From NCBI GenBank assembly GCA_946902875.1, contig OX336339.1, forward strand, positions 1,668,397 to 1,732,396: 64,000 nt of DNA, given 5' to 3'. Origin of the DNA: Nematopogon swammerdamellus. Its lineage: Eukaryota > Arthropoda > Insecta > Lepidoptera > Adelidae. Positions 52,936-63,141 of this stretch are shown here, in pieces. Position 1 is the first letter of the stretch, and every line of letters starts with the position of its first letter. A program made the translations under genes and the position numbers. Under the pieces are notes generated by a model. The model was not told the origin of the DNA. It saw nothing but the letters and a program-made list of their open reading frames with translations, and made no database searches.

Positions 52936-52999
52936 GTACTGACGCCAAACACACTACCTGTTTCTATTATTTAAAAAAAATGTAGAGAGAATACATGTA

Positions 53000-53385
53000 G
53001 ACAGCCTCGATAGCTCAGTGGTGCGGACAGTCGACTGTTTCTATTGATTGTTAAGCAACGCTGGGCGCGGTCAGTCCTCGGATGGGTGACCGCTCGACCG
53101 TTGGAGGCTGACCGTGGTTCGGATTCTTTCTACGTAAAACTGTAGGTCCCTTCCCTTCCTGCCTTACTCGGTGGTAGGGTTTAACCCGCCCGGGTTGGTA
53201 CCACCGCACTGAATGAAACGTCGGTCCAAACGGCTATGTAAATAGTTTGTGTTTACCGACCAGTTCAGTGTAGCCGGCACGATCGAAGTGAAGCGCTGAC
53301 ATGGCACCTAGTTCACCCGGTATTATGGGCTGACACCGCGGATGTTGAAGGTGATGTAGCCAACCGTGTGAGTTACAAAAAAAAA
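53000..53385 (+). repeat. SINE family A, full length, in the presumed first intron
   Basis: gcctcgatagctcagtggtgcgg, aagcaacgctgggcgcggtcagtcctcggatgggtgaccg, ggttcggattc and the tail to gtgtgagttacaaaaaaaaa. Confidence 0.85.
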
Positions 53386-53395
53386 ATACGTCATC

Positions 53396-53472
53396 GACCC
53401 GGTGGCGGAGTTGGTAACGCGCTGGCTGCTCAAGCTGGAGTTCCGGGTTCGAATTCTGGTCGGGACGTATTT
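53396..53472 (+). repeat. tRNA-like sequence (SINE head or decayed tRNA)
   Basis: gacccggtggcggagttggtaacgcgctggctgctc ... gttccgggttcgaattctggtcggga has an A-box-like region, a plausible anticodon arm and a clear B box (gggttcgaattc). The acceptor stem pairs poorly and the anticodon loop lacks the invariant T33, so a working tRNA is unlikely. It directly follows the poly-A of the SINE before it. Confidence 0.5.
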
Positions 53473-54519
53473 TATGTCTTCATTTTCGGCTTTGCATCTA
53501 GTGAAGAAAAACAGTTCTTATAGCGTTTCCTGCCCGATTCCTTCTTAAAAGTTGCAGAGCTGAAAGAGACAAAACTAAAAAAATATGTAACGTTCTACCA
53601 TAAAAAACGATTATTTTAGATACAATGACACAGGTTTTTTTCACAATGGTTTGAGACTAACAGCTAATATCTATTTTGTGCTAGGAATAGTAACATGTGA
53701 CAGTCATGAAAAGAGCTTTTCAACGATATACTTATGACTGGTATTTATTGGTCGATGGGGATGGGGACGGGGACTCTTGCTTATAAATTTTTGCCTATCC
53801 TCTTTGGTGTCTCCTTGTTCATATAATAAGTGAATCTGAAGCAAATCATCTCCTAGACATTATCCTAGCGACCGTTAATAATTTGTGACTCATCATCAGT
53901 CTGTAACGTCTCGACATTCTCAACCGACACGACCACGTTTCCTGCGCTGTTATCGAGAGCTTACCGCGATCAAATGATTATTTTCTGTAATATTTTTTTA
54001 TTGAATCTGACCTGGTTGGTCTACCACACATCACAGGTGATGGCAGCTCATCATTTCTTGGTGAACTAGGTTCCATATAGGTCCGGAAAGCAAGAGTTAT
54101 TATCATAACTGTTTCGACCGAATTTCATTCAGTGCGGTGGTGTCAATTCTGATAGTTCAAAATGAAAGACTTTTCATTTGAGCAAAGAACTAAGAACGAA
54201 AATTTTGCTATTGATATATATCTCAAGTTACAGGCTTAACAATTACCTTGAGCTCACTTGTTCCCAATTTTTAGTCTGAAGTGAAGACTGAAGACGAAAA
54301 TTAAGACAACTTTTCGACGAACATACATAATCTAAGAACGTATTAACCACCTTGTACGTTACATGGAACTACACTAATGTCGAATTCCTTCCTGAAAGTT
54401 AGAGTTTTGAAACAGAAATCGCAACAATTTATGGCATAATGAGTCTTTTCCATAGACGTGTAATGGAAGATTCCACCGTACCTATATTATTTCTCTATGG
54501 TCTTTTCTCATCCGGTCCG
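53473..54519. other. Unassigned; worn family A fragment
   Basis: 53995-54150 is a degraded minus-strand family A tail (ttgaatctgacctggttggtctacc ... cattcagtgcggtggtgtc). The remainder is AT-rich without a supported gene. Confidence 0.45.
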
Positions 54520-54860
54520 GTATGGATGGATGAGCCAGAGATTACGGAGCTCCAACTAACCAACATCACAGAAGGTCCCACACCGGATACTTCTGTTTGG
54601 ACCCTGGCTATGCTGAACTAGAGAAGAATACAGCCGGGGTTGATATATGTATATGCGACGATATTCCATCCAGGACGGTGGTACAAACCCAGTCGGCTAC
54701 AAATTGAGTTTACCACTTAGTAATGGCAAGGGAAGGGCCCCACAATCTTACGCCGGTTCCGAAAGGTGAAGCAGCTGAAGAAATACTCGTACTGTATGCA
54801 TACTTTCAATAATAAAAACTCATTGGTGCACATCGGTCGGATTCGAACCGCGGACATTGA
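54520..54860 (-). repeat. SINE family D, degraded
   Basis: ggtatggatggatgagccagag ... accctggctatgctgaactagagaagaatacagcc ... ggtggtacaaacccagtcggctacaaattgag ... ggttccgaaaggtgaagcagc ... tcggattcgaaccgcgga. The long minus-strand frame nearby (54717-55256) starts beyond it and reads into it. Confidence 0.65.
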
Positions 54861-55639
54861 GATAAAGAGCGCAAAGCGCTCCAAGTATAGTCGGTACTGC
54901 ACACCAGTACCGCGCGTGAAAACTTTCCCAATTAAACCGGGCCAGAAAGCGGCTCGGTAGCTGTCCCGAGTTGTAAAGAGCTCGACCTCGATCCACTGAT
55001 AAAGTGCCGCCACTCTCAATATCGCGGATCGAAACGATAAACGAGTATACGTTCGCGGTGGTAGGTCGGAGTACTGAAATAATTTTCCTGGAAGAGAACA
55101 ATGTTTAAAGTACCCAAAAATTAACAGCGAAAGTGGCAGTTTGAACTGTGCCGTGTAAAAACTGCTGAACTGTTGCAAATTGTGTCTTAATGCGTCTATG
55201 TTTGCCGCACAAATATACATAAATACACGTACTCTAATACTCACATTATTACACAAAAATATACAAGTAAAGAAAGATCAATAAGTAAAAATCTACAGTT
55301 ACCTACCCCCTCGCCTGTCTCCTATAATACGGCTTGCGCCACGGGTTCATCCGTGGATAAATTATTTTCACTGTTAATGATTATGTTAAACATTGTTTTG
55401 CAAATAAATAAATAATTTGAATTTGAAAAGAACTGGAACTACAATTTTCTCAATTTGGGCAAGCTATCAGAGGGACCGAGTACAAAAATGTTCTTGAGTT
55501 ACACGTTCCTTGTTTACTGGAATATCATAACATTTGAATAAACTGTCAGCAGAGATGACAAAAAAGAAGTTGGGTATTATGAGGGCTGGGAAAGGCTTTC
55601 GAGGTTCAGATTCCGAAGTGCGATGTCAGGACTGCAAGC
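54861..55639. other. Unassigned sequence
   Basis: No motif-bearing frame. 55375-55425 (aaataaataaataatttgaatttgaaa) looks like a retroelement 3' end. Confidence 0.45.
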
Positions 55640-55925
55640 ACAGATTACTTAATAGTTACTTCGTAACAGATAAATCACTCCATAGAAAATGTTCCTACCT
55701 TCGGGCTTTAATAGCCTACTGTTTCACATCGCCAATCGATGTGTGCGAAAATGTACCTTAACGATCGAGTGTAAAGTGTTTATTGCTTTGCAGCTGCGCG
55801 CAGTTGCGTGGGCGAGCGTCTATGTATACTTCGCGCGGCTGACGAATTTGTACTGAAAAAGACCGCCGGCGGCCCGTCGGGCGGTAGGTAGTTAGCGCGC
55901 GCAAGTACATAGAGTGCGTGAGGCC
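55640..55925 (+). repeat. Family H repeat
   Basis: cagattacttaatagttacttcgtaacag ... gcagctgcgcgcagttgcgtgggcgagcg ... gaccgccggcggcccgtcgggcgg ... acatagagtgcgtgagg. Confidence 0.85.
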
Positions 55926-57520
55926 TGCTGCAAGCCCCAACACAAAGCGTAACTATCAGACGACGGGATAATAGCTTTATTTAGGAAATTGATTTTAATA
56001 GGGCTATCCAGTCGGCGTCGTGCTGGACTTTTTAGTCCAGGCATCCCAACTGTCGTCTGTAAATTCTTCTATATAATAATAATGTTGAGTCTGCAACCTA
56101 GTCTGCAAAATTTGCATACCTGCTCTAAAATTTCGTTAGTAGTTAAGTAAATGAGTTTTCCACAACATTAATGCACCGACGAGGAATCCTGATTGCTTTT
56201 CTTATCGGCTTTCCGGTCTGTCGTAATCAAGAACATTTGCAGCATAATCGTCGTGTCGATGCATTTTCTATAAAAAATTATAGATTTTATCATAATGTCT
56301 ATAGGAAGTGTGATGTAATTTAGCAATCTTGAATATTATTATATTAGCATTGTTTCTTTCAGCTACATTTTTAATATGTTTACGTAACTTAAAACCCTAG
56401 AGTTTAAATTATATTTCATTTACTACTTACCTATAACTTTTCTTACAATCCTTTGACAACTCCGTGATTTGTTAAGTTTTTGTTACGCCTCAGTTCAGTA
56501 TAGTTTTCAGCTGACCAAGAATTGTATAGACCTCCTTATATTTCGATTTAGATTCAAATTTAGATTGAGATTCAGATTCCGATTCTTAAGGGGCAGCAAC
56601 AGCAGATTTCTATGCAGATTTTACTTACAAACCGCTGTGAATTTGGTGTTAGAAAAGAAATATGGATTTCTGTGTTTCGCACCTCCTCGCACAACTTATA
56701 TTTGTATGTTGCAATTGGTTAGCAGTCGTCTGCGATCTGACTATAATATCTTTATGAAGCATTATTGCTGACCCTTAAGCCTCTTCCACTCATAGTGACT
56801 TCATGTGCTCAGCGGAATCGGGAGCGGGGACAGGGGCGCTACCCCCCCGTTTCCTCTCTAGGCAGTTTCCTCTTTACTAGAGCGGAATGGAATCGCCACA
56901 AGGCGCTTACGATAAAACAAAACGAATGCGAATAGCGCGCAAATCGTTTTTATTTGAATAAGTATGAATAAATTAACAACATAAAATTGTATTTGGAGAA
57001 AAATGATAAAAAATATACTTACATAATTTTTTTATATTTTTACAATAGATATTTACGCAAAAATAGAGGAATGTTTGGATTTTTGTCTATCGAGCGAAGT
57101 TAAAACACTTGCTTTTTCAACATCGAAGTTCACTAAAGATACTCCTGTAGATTGAAAACCTAGAACATTCCCTATACTTATCTATAACAATTCATGTGTC
57201 TGCATCAATCCTACGGTAGAGATGACCCGAGTGGTAGAGGCTTAACCGTCTCGGCTAGGATTCAGACAAGGCCTGGAATTGCAGCCGTAAAACCTCCAAA
57301 CTGGTTTCTCTTTATGCTCGAGTCTCGACTGGCCGCCCACGCTCCGGCGGGGGGGCCGGCTCCCACCAGGAGAAATGCGAAACGGACACATTCGCCTCTT
57401 CGCATCAGCACTCAACTGGTTTGAGCTTTTGAACTTAACTGCAGTCTGCAATGTATAGAATGTTCGCATTGTCGTCTCGCCATACTCTACAGCCTCGTTT
57501 TTTGTCCTTCCCACAACAGA
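55926..57520. other. Unassigned, intron-like sequence
   Basis: Largely unique within the window. 56540-56590 has attcagattcagattc-type short repeats, 56820-56900 a C-rich patch and 57190-57440 a moderately GC-rich patch with open frames on both strands. None is supported as a gene. Confidence 0.45.
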
Positions 57521-58009
57521 ATCGCTTATTTACCAATGAACACATGTCCAAAAATCAGAATTTTTTTATTATGGTAATATTTTCCTTGCGCGCCGAGACG
57601 CATCGTTTTGTTTAACCAAAGCGCACAAGTCCCAATTAGAAGTATTAAATTTCATTCCTATCAAGTTTTAGTTTAAAAACCAAATAGCACATGTCCGGGA
57701 CATGTGCACTTTGGATAGTTAAAATAGAACCTACATGCTGCTGCTCGTGCTGTTGAACAAGAACCGGCAAGAAAGCGAAGGAAGAAAGGCACTTCAGACC
57801 CCAAAACTTTTGAAAGAAACAAGGCTCAAGCATCAAGAACCTGTGGGAAGTCGTACAACAAGGCAATCGAACTTTGAGGCAATCGACATTTACTCTCTTC
57901 AGAAAAAAATATATTTTTATACCTTTAGATAAACTTGAAAACAGTTTTTTGTGGTCTCCTGTAAAGTTGTATTTTTGAACATGTGTTCTTTAGTAAATAA
58001 GCGATTCTA
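57521..58009. mobile_element. Element with about 30-bp inverted ends
   Basis: agaatcgcttatttaccaatgaacacatgt (57521-57550) is mirrored by acatgtgttctttagtaaataagcgattct (57979-58009). Inside, 57687-57707 (gcacatgtccgggacatgtgc) is an almost perfect palindrome, and a 65-codon frame (57735-57932) has no known motif. I could not fix a target duplication. Confidence 0.55.
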
Positions 58010-58116
58010 TTATATTACATTAATATTTTATATGTGTGTGGGTGGACAATGGGTATATTGCATTGGATTTTGTTTTATTTGTATCCCTATCACAATTTAT
58101 TGTGTTCGATAAATTC

Positions 58117-58502
58117 TTAAGGGGCCACCACCCTAAATTGTGCCTCTCATTCTAACAATGCGCGTTTTATTTTATTATGAAGAAATTATACCACTTATAA
58201 AAAAATCCTCTGGGAGAAACATGCATGATAAAATTATTAATGCTTTTCCATAAAAATATTTGGTACTCCACATATAATAATTAAAAAAAAAACAAAAACT
58301 TAATAAACTTTCAGTTTTTTTTTCAATTATTATATTTCGAGTACCAAATTTTTTTATTGAAAAACATTAATAATTTTATCATGCATGTTTATCCCCAGAG
58401 GATTTTTTTATAAGTTGTATAATTTCTTCATAATAAAATAAAATGTATGAAAAACGGCCAATGTTAGAAAGAGAGGGTAGATTTAGGAAGAAGCCCCCTT
58501 AA
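58117..58502. mobile_element. TTAA-flanked MITE, nearly all inverted repeat
   Basis: Begins ttaaggggccaccaccctaaat and ends atttaggaagaagcccccttaa; the halves mirror one another through gtttttatc/gatgcatg... to a T-rich centre (about 58310). TTAA lies at both ends (58117-58120 and 58499-58502), the target choice of piggyBac-type elements. No coding capacity. Confidence 0.8.
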
Positions 58503-58679
58503 TAACATTATGCAAGCGAGGTGTCTGTCTGAAAATTAGTGTTGCGGCAGAGGGCTCGCCTGCTGCTGTCGCAGCAATAACCTGAGCCAGACACTCATTT
58601 ATCTTGTTGTTTTCATATGTTAAGTAATTCAATTGTCTGATTTTAAGATATCAATCAATAGTAATATAATAATACACCT

Positions 58680-59015
58680 GTAAGGGATGGCCATGGAATA
58701 AATTACTTTTATTTGTAGACTCTGTGTATGAGAGAAATATTTTTGATTGTTTGTATGTGTACGAGTATGTATGTATGTTCCTCCATAACTCTTAAACCGA
58801 TCATCCGAATTAGATTAAACTTAGTACAGGCACATTTAACTATACGGGACACAGGATAGGCTAAATAAAATTTCGGTTACGCCAGGATGTGGCTACGCCA
58901 AGATGTGGCACTCACACAAACCGAATTGTTCCTCGCGCCGAAATAAAGGTACGGTAGCGGGCTTACTTACTTTCTTCTTTATAAATACGAATTTTACGAG
59001 AGCGAAGCCGCGGGC
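58680..59015 (-). repeat. Family E repeat
   Basis: acacctgtaagggatggccatgg ... ttcctccataactcttaaaccgatcatccg ... aaataaaggtacggtagcgggcttacttactttcttc ... gagagcgaagccgcgggca. Confidence 0.85.
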
Positions 59016-59296
59016 ATGTGATAAACAAACATAATATTTCATTCATTCATTCAATTATGTGACGCTGCGCTGGTGGTCTTTCTGTATGTCTGTCGTAAGA
59101 GAAAAATTATTGGAAGTGCCCATTAAAGATATTGCCATAAAATAAACGTTTTATGTACGCGTAATGCACAAGCAATAATTCCGATGAAGAAGAGAAGACA
59201 TATAAACGTGCGTTAGGTAGGTTTGCCATAATTTTTCAGATTCAATGCCGGACGCCACTCCCAACCTAAAAAACATGATGCATATCTAATAGCTTT
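59016..59296. other. Unassigned sequence
   Basis: Starts with short attcattcattc repeats; no gene. Confidence 0.5.
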
Positions 59297-59665
59297 TTAG
59301 GTTTCCGTATCCCGTACGGAAGCCTATTACTAAGCCTACGCCGTCTGTCCGTCTGTCTGTCCGTCCGTCTGTCCGTCCGTCTGTCTGTCCGAGGGCTGTA
59401 TCTCTTGAACCGTAATAGGTAGCCCGTTGAATTTTTTACAGAATATGTGTTATTATGGCGGATATAACAACAAATAATAAAAAATAGAAAAAGTAAAAAT
59501 TAAGGGGGGTTCCCATAGAAGAAACCAAAAAGTGTATGCGCGCGTGCCATCTACCGAATAGATTATGAAGCATTTCATAACACGCCATCTAGATGGCGTG
59601 AGTGGCGCTAGCCATGACATGGCGATACGGAAACCTTGGTGCGCGAGTTCGACTTGCACTTGACC
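59297..59665 (+). repeat. Family B element (aggtttccgta subfamily), full length
   Basis: aggtttccgtatcccgtacggaagcct ... gtccgtctgtctgtccgtccg ... gcgagttcgacttgcacttgaccgttttttttt. Confidence 0.85.
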
Positions 59666-61656
59666 GTTTTTTTTTATGGGAAACGCGGCATGGCGCACGC
59701 CGGACGCTCAGTTTTACTTGCTTTATCGACATTATATACGACGAATATTTATGTATAGTGTAGTAACCTCCTTGGTACTAACCATCAATCACCCTATCCC
59801 ATCAGCGGGTCGCACAGTAGCGAAAATACACCGAGCGGAGTCGAGGGCAAAAGCTTTTTGTGATTTGTGAATGAAATTCACGTTGTCGGTAGGTAGTCAT
59901 CCGCCTGCATCCAGGTTATCCAGAAATAAAAATGTGGGGTTGTTGAGTAAATAATTAAAATTGATTTTTTCACACTTTACGTTTTAAATATAGGTGCGTG
60001 CATACTTATATACATCTGTAGCGTAATATTAAACTTCACATCTTTCGAAAATTCCGAAAAAATCGGACGCCATTCCGGACGGACTCTCCAAATGCCGGAC
60101 AGACCGTCCCAATTCCGGACGTATGGTTGGTTAGCCTAGCGTTAGGAGAACATAATATAACGTTGTACATATTCATATTTGAAATAAGCAAACGTTTCCA
60201 TCTACTACGACAGTTATAATTATTACTCTCTTACACGGATTTTCATAAATCGAAATGCCTTTCGACTTTTGTCTCGTTGTATTATAATATCATGGAAACA
60301 TTTACCAACAGACACGGAAGCTCTCGTCACGAAGGGCTAGCCGCCGAGAATAATGTCGAAACTCACGGAACATAAGACGAACTTGCATTCTGCATGTAAT
60401 GATACTAAACACAACAGTTGTATATAATGTATACACTGACATACATTTTATGTATAAATACTAATAATACATCTGTAAGTGATGGTCATGGAGTCAGTTA
60501 CTTTGTCAGTAAATGGAAAAAATATGATCCAAGTTGAGTGCAGTCGATACAGCTGTGTCGCGCCGGCTACACTAAACTGAACAGCGAGAGAGTACCCAGA
60601 TGATGTCACGAAAGATGTGAAAGAAAGTAATGGTTTCTAAGCAAACGAAAAGTGTGTACATACGTCTGGCTACACCGAGCCTCATAAGATAATAGGTAAG
60701 GTTATGCTTTTCTGGTGGCCGACGCCGACGCCGTGTGGAGAAATTACGTCACCTTCGTCGTCTGGGTCCAACGAGGTATTATTTTTTACTAGAGCTATCG
60801 CTACAAAGAAAGATACAGAGAAACGGCGTCCCACCAGCTGAGGTATGAGGTAAGGTGTAGCGGGGAGGCGGAGCGCAGAGCCAAGCGGTAGAGGGGAGCT
60901 CGCGCGGGGCGGGAAGCGACCGGGGGTGGGGCTAGCGGGCGGTGAGAGGGGCTAGCAGGCGGTGAGAGGTGCTCGCGCGGGACGGGAAGCGAGCGAGAGA
61001 GGGGCTAGCGGCCGGTAAGCGACAACGCCAGCCAAGGCCTGTTTCAACATGTGAAATACAATCGGGCATAATGACTGGCGCTAGATGCCGCGCGATGCGC
61101 GCAGGCGGTGGCGCGTACGATGAGCTCGGCTGCTCGCGATCGACTAGTTTCGTTGTGCCCCAATACGTAAATTGTGGCTCAACTCAGCGGAGCAATCCCC
61201 GTTGCCCGAGTAAGAGCTCTAGTAAAACATAATACCTCGTTGTCTGGGTCGATCGAGTTCGGGCTCTACGTTGCTCACGAAAAACAACGTAACTGTGTAA
61301 TTATCTCCGGAAGCGAAGGCCGACTTGTAACAGCCAGTTGGGAACTAGATCTTTATCTCTCCTTAGTACTAATAATGTCTCATAATTTCCATTTATTATA
61401 ATACAGTTAAAGGAAAGCTTGATAGTTATTTTGACCTAATACTTTCCCAAATGTGGTGGACGGTGTTGTGCTGTAATTTACAAGACTACTTGCAGCACAA
61501 CACCGACTGCGGTGATGTCAGTGCTTCCCTTCATTTCATATTTATAAACAATAAAAAAATCACTCCTCTTTGCTTCGCGCAGTCGGGTAAAAATCTCTAT
61601 GTTTTCTTACCAAGTTCTTCCTTATAGATTCCATTGCTGAACGGGACATGAGAAAA
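59666..61656. other. Unassigned, with a GC-rich repeat patch
   Basis: 60060-60120 repeats ccggacg/gccggac phrases. 60850-61020 is GC-rich with repeated gcgggcggtgagaggggctagc and gctcgcgcggg(g/a)cgggaagcga units. aacgaggtattattttttactagagct (60770-60796) is mirrored by agagctctagtaaaacataatacctcgtt (61212-61240). 61415-61510 has a worn family C piece (ggtggacggtgttgtgctgtaatttac). No supported gene. Confidence 0.5.
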
Positions 61657-62037
61657 AACCCGACCAAGTGCGAGTCGAACTCGCGCACCGAGGATTCCGA
61701 ATCGCCATTTCATGGCTAGCTCCACTCACGCCATCTAGAAGACGTGTTATGAAATGATTCATATTAGTTAAATGTCATGATTAGTTAAAATACTTCATAA
61801 TCTATTCGGTAGATGGCGCGCGCGCATACACTTTTTGGTTTCTTCTATGGGAACCTCGTGAATTTTTTTACTTTTTCTTATTTTTATTATTTGTTGTTAT
61901 ATCGGCCATAATAAATAACACATATTCTGTAAAAATTTCAATGGGCTACCTATTACGGTTCAGGAGATACAGCCCTCGGACAGACAGACAGACAGACGAC
62001 GTAGTAATAGGGTCCCGTACCGGATACGGAACCCTAA
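61657..62037 (-). repeat. Family B element, full length
   Basis: aaaacccgaccaagtgcgagtcgaactcgcgcaccg ... gacagacagacagacag ... gggtcccgtaccggatacggaaccct. Confidence 0.85.
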
Positions 62038-62078
62038 AAAAATTATGAACTGACTATGCATATGTCTCAATGAAATAT

Positions 62079-63141
62079 TTAACCTTTTGCCAATGGAGCG
62101 GCCGATATCGGCCGCTTTATAGATTATACCTTTACGAATGGAGCGGCCGATATCGGCCGCTTTCTTTTTTTTCCGTGTTTCGTTGGGAGGCCCCAACAAA
62201 ATTATTTTATTCTTGTATCTCACTTAGCCGTGGCACCTGGCAGTAATTAATTCAAATAGTAGAATCCTTTAGCCTTTCAGGCGGCCAACATCTCCCATAG
62301 AGAAATGTCAGATTTACCGCCCTGTCAGTGTCATCAAGACAGCGGTTATATTAGGAGGGCGTTGTACGTTGCTCTTCTGTTTTCGGGTTTGCTGAGTGTT
62401 TTTTTGTGCAGATGAACCCATAAGTGATGTTTTTTCTCTTTTTCATTATATTCCGGATGTATTGAGTGCATTTGTTTGTGCTGAGTTGATCTGAATTTTT
62501 CGTAAAAATACTAAGAAAATGCCTCCTTTTCGGTACCAATTTCGGCTGTTTTTAGAGGCTTGTTTCTCGATATAAATCTGTTTTCTGGATAAAGTGAGGT
62601 GATAGAAGTGTCATTTAGTTCCTGTAGTTGAAATAATATATGCCGTATAGTGTTTGTATGCAGTACATTTACGAGAAATTAGCAATTTTTGTGACTTAGT
62701 TTTCTCCATACAAATAATACAAACCATACAAATTTCCACATACAAATTTTATTGTGAACGACACGGGGGGCTGCTGATACACAAGAAAGGTATGATTAGG
62801 TCCGTTATTTATTAGTGTTTATAATAAAAATACTATATGACCGATTCGCGGTCTAATAAATTTATAAAAAAAAAAAACCTGAGAGAGGTCGCGATTTTCA
62901 CATAGAACAACTTTACAAAATAATTTTGTCACCTAGAATACGTAATGTAAATAAAAAAATGCCATTTATAGCTAGAATATTTATCTGTAAATACAATCCA
63001 TATGTTAGTTCATGAAGTTTTATGGAAAAATCTTCCAAAATGATTTTTTTTCGAGAGTAATGCGCCGGCGCCGATCGCGGCCGCCACCTGGTGTAGGCGA
63101 AGGAAGATTTATAAATAATGCTTCCAGAGCCAAAGGGTTAA
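62079..63141. mobile_element. piggyBac-like non-autonomous element
   Basis: Starts TTAACCTTTTGCCAATGGAGC (62079) and ends GCTTCCAGAGCCAAAGGGTTAA (63141): imperfect inverted ends with TTAA at both sides. TTAACCC-type ends and TTAA target sites are the piggyBac hallmark. It is 1,063 bp with no transposase frame. Near the left end the 20-base palindrome agcggccgatatcggccgct occurs twice (about 62097 and 62138) and near the right end gcgccggcgccgatcgcggccgcc (63062) echoes it, so these may be subterminal transposase-binding motifs. Confidence 0.75.

Noticed and set aside
54717..55256. 179-codon minus-strand open frame
   Set aside because: The 3' third runs into a degraded SINE family D copy and the rest has no known motif; I cannot support it as a gene.
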